From the NCBI GenBank assembly GCA_020882975.1, contig JAHRFD010000002.1:132039-196038 (forward strand): a stretch of 64,000 bases of DNA, given 5' to 3'. Shown here piece after piece: positions 8,764-18,550 of the stretch (positions are counted from its first letter, which is position 1; every line of letters starts with the position of its first letter). The notes beneath the pieces were generated by a model. That model saw only the letters and a program-made list of their open reading frames with translations. It had not been told where the DNA came from and did not search any database. The stretch comes from Microcoleus sp. EPA2. Lineage in GTDB: Bacteria; Cyanobacteriota; Cyanobacteriia; Cyanobacteriales; Microcoleaceae. The position numbers were made by a program, and so were the translations under genes.

Positions 8764-9705
8764 TCAATCAACCTGAGATAACCGCTGCTTCAAAACACTC
8801 AAAAACCGAAGAGACACAGACTCAATTCCTCGCAATTTAATCGGCTTAATAAACTTATCCCACGGATTAAAATCAACGATATAATTTCCGATTTTAATAC
8901 CAATAGGCTCTAAATGTTTGCCGGGTATTTCTTGATTTAAAACGGCAAACTTTCTGTGCTTCAAGTGTTCTACAAACCACAGTACATCGCTGTTTTTTGG
9001 TACTTCTAGGCTTTGGTTAATATCACCTAGGGAGCCTGCAATATTATCCCGCTCAAACGAAATGAGTGCAGTTAAATTAAACAGAGAACTGCTAGCTATT
9101 AAGCACTGAGTTTCCGTTCTGGTAGGTCGCACGCCCCAACCGAGTTTGTCCAACAGCATTGCGAGAGAGCGAATCGGAATAGCGCTCTCGGTATTGCTGA
9201 TATTGGGAGCAATTAATAAAGAAGGTTGACCTTTAATTGAAGGTGTGTCAATCCCACGATTTTCACTTAAATTTTGGATCGATCTAGCTTCATCTCTGTA
9301 GCAGCATTGATTCGCAATATTTTGGCAATTACTGTCGCTCAAAAATTCTAAAAGAGCGATGTACTTGCACCCCAAACTGTGACCAACCCAAAAATAGCTC
9401 GTTCGCTCTTCATAAATATCCGATTCATACCCCAATTTTTTCGCAGCTTGCGTGAGTTCTTTTCTGAGAATCTCCTGTTCTTGCCATAAACTAATAGCGA
9501 TAGGCCAGTGTCGAAAACTAAACCTAAACGGCAAAGCAATAATGGTGTAGCCTTCAGCAAACAATTCTTGGAAAAAATGACGGTAAAACAAAGTAGGAAA
9601 ACTGCCAAAAAAAGTCCCTCCTATAAATTGAACAACACCTTTGGGCTGGGGGTGAAGGGCTACCCAACTAAAAGAAATTGGCTGAAATTTTAAGACTGGT
9701 TTCAT
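8764..9705 (-). CDS. DUF1350 family protein (alpha/beta-hydrolase-like)
   Basis: Cyanobacterial/plant-type DUF1350 protein of about 313 residues. The family signature is the N-terminal GVVQFIGGTFFGSFPTLFYRHF followed by LFAEGYTIIALPFRFSFRHW, and the nucleophile-elbow-like segment FWVGHSLGCKYIALLEFL (GHSLG, Ser candidate at about residue 107). The fold resembles an alpha/beta hydrolase, and no substrate is known. I prefer ATG at 9,705 (MKPVLKF), with GAGAAG 7 bases upstream, over a GTG five codons earlier at 9,720. The C-terminal 120 residues are less typical. Confidence 0.8.
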   Translation of the reverse strand: MKPVLKFQPISFSWVALHPQPKGVVQFIGGTFFGSFPTLFYRHFFQELFAEGYTIIALPFRFSFRHWPIAISLWQEQEILRKELTQAAKKLGYESDIYEERTSYFWVGHSLGCKYIALLEFLSDSNCQNIANQCCYRDEARSIQNLSENRGIDTPSIKGQPSLLIAPNISNTESAIPIRSLAMLLDKLGWGVRPTRTETQCLIASSSLFNLTALISFERDNIAGSLGDINQSLEVPKNSDVLWFVEHLKHRKFAVLNQEIPGKHLEPIGIKIGNYIVDFNPWDKFIKPIKLRGIESVSLRFLSVLKQRLSQVD

Positions 9706-9992
9706 CTGGATACTTCTCACGATTATTAGCGAATTAAAGAGTTGAAATTATAGTCCTTAGACGACCTAATACCAATTTTAAAAAAGAATGCCACAGTAGT
9801 CTTGTCTCTCCCCTTTATAATGGGGGGTTAGGGGGGTCAAAGATTGTTGCACGATTTTAGATAAATGGTATAAATTCTCGGAAAAGCAGGGATCTTAACC
9901 CCTGCTTGATTGTGAATTTTTCCGGGTTTTTACCGTGGCGCTACTCTCGGCACTACCCTAAAATTAATTCACCTAAATTGCCTAAAATTAAT
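9706..9992. repeat. Intergenic region with palindromic repeat at 9,812-9,841
   Basis: Between two minus-strand genes. The CCCCTTTATAATGGGGGGTTAGGGGGG copy belongs to the same family as those at 3,448, 45,119 and 50,930. No gene was seen. Confidence 0.55.
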
Positions 9993-10808
9993 CTAGTTAC
10001 GAGAAATTCTGACTGGAATATCAAATTTGTCCATCACAGTATTTATCGCCTTCAAATTAGGTTCATTGGAGTCGATTTGGACGAGCAATTCTACCAGCAT
10101 TTTAGCTTTTTCGGAATTGTCTGCTTCCACACTAGACACTTCCAAATTACCCTCACGCAAATCTTCTAAAACCTGACTCACAAGTTGGGGTTCAAGGATA
10201 ATCGGCAAGCCTGGTTCGGGAGGAATCATGTTCAATGCTTTTCCGCTAGCAATTGCCAAAGTGTAATTAATTTGATCGAAGTCTAAATCCCCGACTACAC
10301 CTGGAAAACCATTGGGCAAGAAAGTACCGCGAATTTCAGGATTTAACAACACTCTTACGGGCTTTTCAGTTTGGGGAACCGAGAAAGGAAATTTGAAGCG
10401 CGGGGGTAAAAATAGGGAGACATATCCGCGCACTTCTAACATACTTGCTGACAGAACTCCCGGCAGGGCTGGCAATAGTTCAACCGAAGCAGTTTTGTGT
10501 GCGGGTATGGTGAAAAACCCGCGATACACTTTAGGATCTCCTGGTTTTTGAGTCAGTGCTAGAATGGTATTATTGCCTTCAACATCGACAATTAACTGAG
10601 CGTTGCCGAGCAGAATTTTATTGGAGTCTGCCGGTATGGGCAGGCTGACAGTAAATTCAATCCGATACCGCAAGTCGATTGCTTCGAGATTAGAAATTGT
10701 GAGAAAGTATCCCTGAACAACTCTGCGAGCAACGGTAGCCAGTTGCGGTGCCCCCGGAATCGCGGGTGCGATCGGTTTGGCTAGGAGTTCAAAAGTAGAA
10801 ATTTCCAT
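9993..10808 (-). CDS. Hypothetical protein, beta-rich
   Basis: Intact 271-residue protein that I do not recognise. There is no signal peptide or membrane helix. The first ~170 residues alternate hydrophobic and polar in a beta-sandwich-like pattern (VVQGYFLTISNLEAIDLRY, NTILALTQK, VYRGFFTIPAHKTASVELLP). The C-terminal ~60 residues are helical and acidic (LVSQVLEDLREGNLEVSSVEADNSEKAKMLVELL). The start ATG at 10,808 has no strong ribosome site. It stands alone, divergent from msrA. Confidence 0.7.
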   Translation of the reverse strand: MEISTFELLAKPIAPAIPGAPQLATVARRVVQGYFLTISNLEAIDLRYRIEFTVSLPIPADSNKILLGNAQLIVDVEGNNTILALTQKPGDPKVYRGFFTIPAHKTASVELLPALPGVLSASMLEVRGYVSLFLPPRFKFPFSVPQTEKPVRVLLNPEIRGTFLPNGFPGVVGDLDFDQINYTLAIASGKALNMIPPEPGLPIILEPQLVSQVLEDLREGNLEVSSVEADNSEKAKMLVELLVQIDSNEPNLKAINTVMDKFDIPVRISRN

Positions 10809-11017
10809 GTTTTTATCTCAGTAATGTGTTCTATTGCGAAAGTTTTGTTTTGGCTTTTCCCTCGCTATATCTATTCATAACTGGGGTAAAAATTAGTTAC
10901 CAGTCGCTTTTTTGAGTGACACTCGATCGACGTAACCCGATCGGGTTAGCTCAACCGTGTTGCTGGACAGTGAATATAGAGTTTATGATAAAGATTAAAG
11001 TTTCTGCGGGCAGCACC

Positions 11018-11497
11018 ATGGAAAAAGCTACGTTTGCAGCGGGTTGTTTTTGGGGGGTTGAAGATAAGTTTCGATCCGTGCGGGGGGTGTTATCGACTTG
11101 GGCGGGCTATACGGGCGGTCATTGGCAACATCCCTGTTACCTTGATGTTTGTGCTAGAATTACGGGTCACGCTGAGGCCGTGCAGGTAGAGTTCGATCGC
11201 TCTGTGGTAAGTTACGAAGAATTGCTAAATGTCTTCTGGAACTGTCACGATCCTACTCAAATCAACCGCCAAGGGCCCGATCGGGGAGAACAGTACAGGT
11301 CGGTGATTTTTTATCACAATTTAGAACAAGAAAAAGCGGCGCGCTTGTCCAAACACAAGCTGCAATTATCGGGGAAATATGATAAAGATATTGCTACGGA
11401 AATTCAACCTGCTGGTGAGTTTTATAGGGCTGAAGATTATCACCAGCAGTATCTGGATAAAAAACGGCGTTTAAGTTTGCAGACATCAGGCGATTGA
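11018..11497 (+). CDS. msrA: Peptide-methionine (S)-S-oxide reductase MsrA
   Basis: Repairs S-methionine sulfoxide in proteins. The catalytic motif GCFWG follows directly after the start ([18 protein letters not shown]). [10 protein letters not shown] and the QYRSVIFYH segment complete the family pattern. The downstream [18 protein letters not shown] is typical, and the protein ends near RRLS with YHQQYL. The frame is open further upstream (ATG at 10,985, and a frame start at 10,916), but homologous enzymes begin at MEKATF, so 11,018 is preferred. A short extension [11 protein letters not shown] is possible. The role is clear. Confidence 0.9.
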   Translation: MEKATFAAGCFWGVEDKFRSVRGVLSTWAGYTGGHWQHPCYLDVCARITGHAEAVQVEFDRSVVSYEELLNVFWNCHDPTQINRQGPDRGEQYRSVIFYHNLEQEKAARLSKHKLQLSGKYDKDIATEIQPAGEFYRAEDYHQQYLDKKRRLSLQTSGD

Positions 11498-11753
11498 AAT
11501 CGGGGCGATCCCGCCCTAACACAGGTTGAACACCGACGTAATTGATCTAATGGATGGTAGGAATCTGGAATTAGGAATAAAATTAATCTCCTCCGATCCC
11601 CGACTTTTTAATAAGTCTGGGAGGACTACTGGGGACACCTCAAAAATGACTGTGTTTTTTTCATTAAACCTAGTATAACATAGTAGATAAGGGTGCAAAT
11701 TTGGGTGGAGCTTAGGCGAGGATTATTTGATAAATATGAAGGATGACTAACCT

Positions 11754-14700
11754 ATGGATGCGATCGCTAATTTATCAGGTTATCAGATACTAGAACAACT
11801 TTATGTAGGTTTGCGAACCTTGGTGTATAGGGGTATCCGAGAGACGGATGGGCAAGCTGTCGTGATTAAGCTGCTCAACAATCCCTTGCCCAATTTTAAC
11901 GAATTGGTGCAATTTCGCAATCAATATACGATCGCCAAAAATCTCAACCTACCCAGCATCGTCAAACCCCTAAGTCTAGAAGCCTACGGCAATAGCTATG
12001 CCCTAATTATGGAAGATTTTGGTGGAGTCTCCCTGTCTGCTTATCTCAAGGGCGATCCGCAACAGCCAGCCGACACAGAGCAAAACCAATCTCATAAAAT
12101 TTTACCTTTAGCAGAATTTCTTAACTTAGCTTTACAACTCACAGATATTCTGCACTATCTTTCTCAAAAGCGAGTAATTCATAAAGATATCAAGCCCGCT
12201 AATATTCTGATTAATCCAAATACCAAACAATTAAAAATTATTGATTTTAGTATCGCTTCCTTGCTACCGAAAGAAACCCAAGAAATCTCTAATCCGCAGA
12301 TTCTCGAAGGAACTCTCCCCTATCTTTCTCCAGAACAAACAGGGAGAATGAATCGCGGCATTGACTACCGCAGCGACTTTTATTCCCTGGGCGTTACCTG
12401 CTACGAATTATTAACGGGCAAATTACCATTTATTTCCCAAGAGCCAATGGAATTGGTGCATTGTCATCTCGCTAAGCAGCCAATTCCCGCCGCTCAAATC
12501 AATCCTGAGATTCCGCTAGTTTTATCGGAAATTGTCAGTAAACTAATGGAGAAGAATGCGGAAAACCGCTATCAAAGTGCCTTGGGGCTGAAGCACGATT
12601 TAAATATTTGTCAGGCTCAATTACAAGAAAGTGGTGAAATTCAAGGGTTTGTTTTGGGTGAAAATGATATTTGCGATCGCTTCATTATACCCGAAAAACT
12701 CTACGGGAGAGAGAGCGAAGTAGCTGAATTATTAGCCGCCTTCGATCGAGTAGCAAACCCTCATTCCCAGGCAGAATCTGGTTCCCAGGCTCCGCCTAGG
12801 AATAAATATCAGGAGGCTCTGCCTCCTCTTTCAGTGCCTATTCTTTCTCAACTAAATCGCGAGGCAGAGCCTCTGGAAATGCGTTACCAGGCTCTTCCTG
12901 GTAACGAGGGGAACGAGGGAACAGAAGGCTCCCCCCTGATTAAGGGGGGCTGGGGGGGATCGAATTTATCCCGCAGCGAAATGATGTTAGTTGCAGGATT
13001 TTCCGGCGTTGGCAAAACCGTTGTAGTCAACGAAGTTCACAAACCCATAGTTCGCCAGCGGGGTTATTTCATCAAAGGCAAATATGACCAATTTCAACGC
13101 AACATTCCCTTTAGTGCTTTTGTGCAAGCCTTCCGAGATTTAATGGGGCAATTATTGTCAGAAAGCGATGCTCAACTTCAGGAATGGCAAGCCAAAATTC
13201 AGCAGGCTGTTGGCGAAAACGGTCAAGTTATGGTAGAAGTAATTCCCGAACTAGAACTAATTATTGGCAAACAACCGCCTGTCTCAGAACTTTTGGGAAG
13301 TGCCGCCGAAAACCGCTTCAATTTAGTGTTTCAAAAATTTATCTCTGTCTTTACCACAAAACAACATCCTTTAGTGATATTTTTGGATGATTTGCAGTGG
13401 TCAGATTCAGCATCCCTCAAGCTTTTGCAACTGTTGCTGGGCGAAAAAGATAGCCAGAACTTATTGGTAATAGGGGCCTATCGGGATAACGAAGTATCCC
13501 CGGTTCATCCGTTTATGTTGGCAGTAGCAGAAATAGCCGCTTCAGGAACAGTAGTAAATACTATGACCTTGCAGCCGCTTAGTCAAACCGATATTAACGA
13601 TTTGATCGCAGATACGCTGATTTGCGATCGCCCTTTGGCTGAGCCATTAACCAAGTTAGTTTATCAAAAAACCAAAGGCAATCCATTTTTTGCCACGCAA
13701 TTTCTCAAATCGCTACAGGAAGATGGGCTAATTTCCTTTAACCCCACCCCCCTTACCTCCCCCCTTAGCCAGGGGGGACAGAGGGGGGTAACATCCCCCC
13801 TTAGCCAGGGGGGACAGAGGGGGGTAACATCCCCCCTTAGCCAGGGGGGACAGAGGGGGGTAACAGGGGGATGGCAGTGCGATATTGCGAAAGTTAAAGC
13901 CCTAACAATCAGCGATGATGTGGTGGAATTTATGTCGCTGCAATTACAGAAATTGCCACTCCCAACTCAGGATGTGCTCAAGTTGGCTGCGTGCATAGGC
14001 TCGCAGTTTGATTTAAATACATTGGCAGTAGTCAGCGAGAAATCTCCCGAAGAAACTGCCGCAGATTTGTGGAAATCGTTGCAAGAAGGATTCATCTTAC
14101 CAACCAGTGAAATTTACAAGTTTTATCAAGAAAAAGAATCGAGCGAACCAACCGGAATATTGCCAGCAACTAACCCTCAATTACCTAACTACAAATTTCT
14201 ACACGATCGCATTCAACAAGCTGCTTATTCCCTGATTCCCGAAGATAGAAAACAAGCGACTCACCTGAAAATAGGACAACTGTTGCTGCAAAAAAGTAAT
14301 GAAACTCAACGTCAGGAACGAATTTTTGATATTGTCGGTCATTTCAACTTTGCCCGCGGGCTGATTTCGGATAATACAGCACGTTATGAATTAGCCTCGC
14401 TGAACTTGCAGGCAGGGAAAACAGCAAAAGCTGCGGCCGCCTTTGACGCGACATTAATATTTGTGAATACAGGTATTAGCAGCTTACCAGTAGATAGCTG
14501 GCAAGCACAATATACTCTGACGCTGGCCTTACACAATTTGGCAGCAGAAGCAGCCTATTTGTGCAGCAAATTTGAACAGGTGCAACAGCTAGTTAGTGCG
14601 ATTTTGCAACAAGCGAACCAACTGCTAGATCAAGTTAGTGCTTACGAAATTCAAATCCTCGCTTACCTTGCCCAAGGCCAGCCCCAGAATGGCATTTACA

Positions 14701-17700
14701 CAGCAATTGATGTGCTGGGACAGTTGGGGATTTGGCTTCCCAAAAAGCCCACTCAGGCTCAAGTATTGCTGGGTTTAGCCAAAACTAAGTTGATTTTGGG
14801 TAACAAGCAACCGGAACAGTTGGCCAATCTGCCAAACATGACAGATGCTAAGAAATTGGCAGCGATGCGAATTCTTTCTAGTGCTGCTTCGGCGGCCTAT
14901 CTTTGTGCTCCGAAGTTGATGCCGCTACTGGTATTTGAGCGGGTTAATTTGTCGGTACGGTATGGCAATACGGCTCTCTCAGCTTTTGGCTACGCTTGGT
15001 ATGGACTGATCCTCTGTGGCATACTCATGGATATTGAAGGAGGCTATCAGTTTGGACAACTTTCTCTGCAATTACTAGAGCGTTTTAACGCGACGGATTT
15101 GAGAGCGAAAGTGCTATTTATGACTTATACGTTTGTCAGCCATTGGCGCGATCGCATCACGGATACGATGCCAGCGCTGTTAATAGCTTACCAGAGCGGT
15201 TTAGAAACGGGAGATGTAGAATATGCTGCTTGGGCTGCTTTGGTTCATTCTTACAATCGCTACTGGACAGGGGATAACTTAAGGGAAGCAGAAACAGGAA
15301 TTCGTTCTTTTATAACCGCGATCGCTCCTTTTAACCAAAAAAATGGCTCTCTTTACATCCAGATCTACCATCAAGCTACCTTAAATCTGCTGGGTGATTC
15401 TAGCGATCCGAGTTGCTTGTCGGGTGAAAGCTATCGGGTGGCTGAAGATATTCCGGCACAGGTGGCGGCGAACGATCGCACAGGGTTATTTTTTAGTTAC
15501 GTTTGCCAACAGCATCTTCATTATTTGTTTGGGCAGTATGACGCATCAATTGAGAAATCAAAGGCTGCTAAACCGTACTTTGATAACTGCGTTTCTTCCC
15601 TGCCAACTGTTCTGCACTACTTTTACGATTCTCTGGCACAACTGGCGATTTACGCGACTGCAACGTCAAACGAACAGCAGCAAATTCTCAAGAGTATTGA
15701 GGCGAATCAGAAACAACTGAAGAAATGGGGACACTATGCCCCGATGAATTACCAACATAAGTTTCTGTTGGTAGAAGCAGAACGATATCGGGTACTGGGG
15801 CAAAAACTCAAAGCGATCGAATTGTACGATCGCGCCATCTCAGGAGCCAAACAAAACCAATTCCTGAATGAAGAAGCCCTAGCCAACGAACTCTGCGCCA
15901 AATTTTACCTCGACTGGGGCAAAGAAAAATTAGCTCGTTCTTATCTGCAAGAAGCTTACTACTGTTATGCCCGGTGGGAAGCCAAAGCCAAAATCGATGA
16001 CTTAGAAATGCGCTATCCCCAAATCCTTACAGCCATATTGCAGGCACAACAACATCATTTTTCGATCGGGGAAACGCGCCTGGAAACTCTCGATCGCTCC
16101 TCAATCCTCCATCGCACCATCCATACAACTCGTTCTCACAGCAGTAGCATTTCCGAATCCCTAGATTTCGCCACCATTCTCAAAGCCTCCCAAGCCTTAT
16201 CCAGTGAAATTCAACTAGAGCAATTAGTTGCTATTTTAATGCAAGTAGTGATGGAAAATGCCGGGGCAGACAAGGTAGTTTTGCTGTTATTAAAAGACGA
16301 TATTTTGATGGTAGAAGCTATGGGTAATACCAGGGAAAATATTAGCCTAGTCTCAGTACCATTGTCAAGTTACCCAGAAATTCCCTTAACACTAATCAAC
16401 CAGGTTAGACGGAGTTTAAAAACTATCGTAATCAACGAAAAAAACATAGAAAATAATTTTATTAATGACGATTATTTTATAAACAATAAACCTCTCAGTC
16501 TGCTTTGTGTCCCGATTTTAAACCAAGGTAAATTAATCGGATTGCTATATCTAGAAAATCAACTGATGATGGGGGCATTTACCAGAAGTCGCACGGAAAT
16601 TGTTCAACTATTGTGCACCCAAGCCGCGATTTCTATCGAAAATGCCAGACTTTATCAACAATCTCAGCTCCATGCCCTACGTTTGGAGCAAGCGCTAGAA
16701 GATTTACAGCATAGCCAAAGGGAACTCATAAAAAGTGCTGCCTTTTTGGAAGCACAAAGAGAATCTTCTTTAGATGCGATCCTCGTGATTGATGCCAATC
16801 GGCAGGTGAGTGCTTATAATCAAGGATTTGCCAAGCTATGGAACCTTCCTGAGATTCTTCTTCAAACCAAGGACGATCGTCAACTCTTGGAATTTGTATT
16901 GGATCGACTAGAACAACCGCAGGAATTTATGGCAACGGTTGAGTATCTCTATCAACATCCCGATGAAGCTAGCTACCATGAAATTATTCTCAAAGACAAA
17001 CGCATTTTGGAACGGTATTCTGTGACTGTGAAATTACCATCAGGAGAAGAATGTGGCAGAATCTGGTACTTCCGCGATATTAGCGGACGCAAAGAAGCCG
17101 AACTCTATCTCCAACAAAGCAATTTCCTGCTGCAAAGTGTCCTGGAATGTACCAGCGACATGATTTTCGCTAAAGATAGCCAACACCGCTATATTTTTGC
17201 CAACTCTGCAACGCTTGAGTTGTTAGGTTTGTCGTCGGAAGTCGAGATAGTTGGAAAAACGGATTTTGATGTTCTTCCTCTAGAATTTGCCCAGGAGATT
17301 CGGGGGTGGGACGAGCGAATTTTGCACTCTGGAGTTGCCGAAAAGTTTGAGGAAGATGTCTTGAATGCTGCGGGGGAGATCGTAAATTTATATACGACTA
17401 AGACTCCCAGGCGCGATCGCGACGGCAACATTACTGGTACGGTGGGAATGACGCGAGATATTACTGACATCAAAAAAGCTAAAGCCGCCGTGCAGCAGAA
17501 ATCTCAAGAACTCGAACAAACTCTAGATGAATTAAAGCAAGCTCAATTGCAAATGGTGCAGAATGAAAAAATGGCAACTTTGGGCAATTTAGTTGCGGGT
17601 GTCGCCCACGAAATCAACAATCCCATTGGCTTTATTACAGGTAGTGTCAACAACATCGAAGAATATATTCAAGACTTACTTGCTCATCTTGAATGCTATC

Positions 17701-18377
17701 AAAAATCTTATCCTGAACCAGTACCAGAAGTCATCGACCATGCAGAAGATATTGATTTAGAATTTCTGAGCGAAGATTTGCCAAAGCTGATTCCTGCTAT
17801 GAAAATCGCCTCCCAGCGCATTCGCGATATTAGCAACAGCCTCCGCACTTTTTCCAGAGCCGATACCTGCGAAAAAGCTGCTTGCGACATTCATGAAGGG
17901 ATTAACAGTACGCTGCTAATTTTGAAATACCGCCTGAAAGCTTCCGATCGACGTCCGGCTATTGAAGTAATTTGTGAATATGGTAAATTGCCGCTTGTCA
18001 AGTGCTTTTTGGGACAATTAAATCAAGTATTTATGAATATTATCGCTAATGCGATCGATGCCTTAGATGCAGCCTGCGTCGGGCAAACATTTGCGGAAAT
18101 TAAAGCAAATCCTCAGCGAATTAAAATTTGCACTGAAGTTTCGGGCGATAGGCAAATGGCAGTAATTCGGATTAGTGATAACGGACAGGGAATGTCAGAG
18201 GAAGTTAAAGCACATATTTTTGACCACTTGTTTACTACAAAAGAGGTTGGTAAAGGGACGGGATTGGGGCTGGCGATCGCCCGTAAAATTGTGGAAGAAA
18301 AACACGGCGGAAAACTGACTTGTATTTCTGCACCATCCAAGGGAACGGAGTTTGTAATTGAAATTTTAATTGATTGA
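11754..18377 (+). CDS. HstK-like Ser/Thr kinase - AAA ATPase - GAF - PAS - histidine kinase
   Basis: Giant 2,207-residue signalling protein. Domains in order: Ser/Thr kinase (1-~290; HKDIKPAN near residue 143, then DFS in place of DFG, common in this family); AAA-type ATPase with P-loop GFSGVGKT near 413 and the Walker B-like VIFLDDLQWSD; a long helical TPR-like region (~750-1,450); GAF (~1,470-1,640); two PAS domains (~1,665-1,910); HisKA with the phospho-acceptor His in VAGVAHEINNPIGF (~1,951); and HATPase with N box NIIANAIDAL, DNGQGM and GTGLGLAIA. This architecture is known from multicellular cyanobacteria (HstK type), and the signals are mostly unknown. It has no receiver domain, so it must signal to a separate regulator. 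Two in-frame palindromic repeat insertions lie in linkers of the ATPase part. Confidence 0.95.
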   Translation: MDAIANLSGYQILEQLYVGLRTLVYRGIRETDGQAVVIKLLNNPLPNFNELVQFRNQYTIAKNLNLPSIVKPLSLEAYGNSYALIMEDFGGVSLSAYLKGDPQQPADTEQNQSHKILPLAEFLNLALQLTDILHYLSQKRVIHKDIKPANILINPNTKQLKIIDFSIASLLPKETQEISNPQILEGTLPYLSPEQTGRMNRGIDYRSDFYSLGVTCYELLTGKLPFISQEPMELVHCHLAKQPIPAAQINPEIPLVLSEIVSKLMEKNAENRYQSALGLKHDLNICQAQLQESGEIQGFVLGENDICDRFIIPEKLYGRESEVAELLAAFDRVANPHSQAESGSQAPPRNKYQEALPPLSVPILSQLNREAEPLEMRYQALPGNEGNEGTEGSPLIKGGWGGSNLSRSEMMLVAGFSGVGKTVVVNEVHKPIVRQRGYFIKGKYDQFQRNIPFSAFVQAFRDLMGQLLSESDAQLQEWQAKIQQAVGENGQVMVEVIPELELIIGKQPPVSELLGSAAENRFNLVFQKFISVFTTKQHPLVIFLDDLQWSDSASLKLLQLLLGEKDSQNLLVIGAYRDNEVSPVHPFMLAVAEIAASGTVVNTMTLQPLSQTDINDLIADTLICDRPLAEPLTKLVYQKTKGNPFFATQFLKSLQEDGLISFNPTPLTSPLSQGGQRGVTSPLSQGGQRGVTSPLSQGGQRGVTGGWQCDIAKVKALTISDDVVEFMSLQLQKLPLPTQDVLKLAACIGSQFDLNTLAVVSEKSPEETAADLWKSLQEGFILPTSEIYKFYQEKESSEPTGILPATNPQLPNYKFLHDRIQQAAYSLIPEDRKQATHLKIGQLLLQKSNETQRQERIFDIVGHFNFARGLISDNTARYELASLNLQAGKTAKAAAAFDATLIFVNTGISSLPVDSWQAQYTLTLALHNLAAEAAYLCSKFEQVQQLVSAILQQANQLLDQVSAYEIQILAYLAQGQPQNGIYTAIDVLGQLGIWLPKKPTQAQVLLGLAKTKLILGNKQPEQLANLPNMTDAKKLAAMRILSSAASAAYLCAPKLMPLLVFERVNLSVRYGNTALSAFGYAWYGLILCGILMDIEGGYQFGQLSLQLLERFNATDLRAKVLFMTYTFVSHWRDRITDTMPALLIAYQSGLETGDVEYAAWAALVHSYNRYWTGDNLREAETGIRSFITAIAPFNQKNGSLYIQIYHQATLNLLGDSSDPSCLSGESYRVAEDIPAQVAANDRTGLFFSYVCQQHLHYLFGQYDASIEKSKAAKPYFDNCVSSLPTVLHYFYDSLAQLAIYATATSNEQQQILKSIEANQKQLKKWGHYAPMNYQHKFLLVEAERYRVLGQKLKAIELYDRAISGAKQNQFLNEEALANELCAKFYLDWGKEKLARSYLQEAYYCYARWEAKAKIDDLEMRYPQILTAILQAQQHHFSIGETRLETLDRSSILHRTIHTTRSHSSSISESLDFATILKASQALSSEIQLEQLVAILMQVVMENAGADKVVLLLLKDDILMVEAMGNTRENISLVSVPLSSYPEIPLTLINQVRRSLKTIVINEKNIENNFINDDYFINNKPLSLLCVPILNQGKLIGLLYLENQLMMGAFTRSRTEIVQLLCTQAAISIENARLYQQSQLHALRLEQALEDLQHSQRELIKSAAFLEAQRESSLDAILVIDANRQVSAYNQGFAKLWNLPEILLQTKDDRQLLEFVLDRLEQPQEFMATVEYLYQHPDEASYHEIILKDKRILERYSVTVKLPSGEECGRIWYFRDISGRKEAELYLQQSNFLLQSVLECTSDMIFAKDSQHRYIFANSATLELLGLSSEVEIVGKTDFDVLPLEFAQEIRGWDERILHSGVAEKFEEDVLNAAGEIVNLYTTKTPRRDRDGNITGTVGMTRDITDIKKAKAAVQQKSQELEQTLDELKQAQLQMVQNEKMATLGNLVAGVAHEINNPIGFITGSVNNIEEYIQDLLAHLECYQKSYPEPVPEVIDHAEDIDLEFLSEDLPKLIPAMKIASQRIRDISNSLRTFSRADTCEKAACDIHEGINSTLLILKYRLKASDRRPAIEVICEYGKLPLVKCFLGQLNQVFMNIIANAIDALDAACVGQTFAEIKANPQRIKICTEVSGDRQMAVIRISDNGQGMSEEVKAHIFDHLFTTKEVGKGTGLGLAIARKIVEEKHGGKLTCISAPSKGTEFVIEILID
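12757..12960 (+). repeat. In-frame palindrome-rich insertion in the kinase gene
   Basis: About 200 bases with nested palindromes: GAGGCTCTGCCTC, GAGGCAGAGCCTC, and GTTACCAGGCTCTTCCTGGTAAC, ending in the C-run/G-run unit CCCCCCTGATTAAGGGGGG. Encoded as low-complexity linker (QALPGNEGNEGTEGSPLIKG) between the kinase and ATPase domains, just before the P-loop. Confidence 0.75.
13755..13862 (+). repeat. Three tandem 36-bp repeats in the kinase gene
   Basis: Exact or near-exact 36-bp units (CCCCCCTTAGCCAGGGGGG with an AGAGGGGGGTAACAT tail), each encoding TSPLSQGGQRGV. The length is a multiple of three, so the frame is kept. It sits in the ATPase C-terminal linker. Confidence 0.95.
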
Positions 18378-18550
18378 GGCGAACGCGATATTAGATCGTT
18401 GACCGTTGCATCGGAATGATTTAACCACAGAGAACACAGAGAACACAGAGAGAAAGGAATAATTCCGATGAAGAGAGTAATTGATATTATATCATGTTTC
18501 CTCGACAATATACCACCGTAAAAATGGTTGGTAACTACAAACCATCTTTA
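18378..18550. repeat. Dispersed CACAGAGAACACAGAG repeat
   Basis: Spacer between the convergent kinase and NRPS genes, nearly filled by a copy of the repeat at 8,398-8,480. Shared segments are ATTTAACCACAGAGAACACA and GTAATTGATATTATA. It may serve as a 3' end for both genes. No T-run hairpin was seen. Confidence 0.65.
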
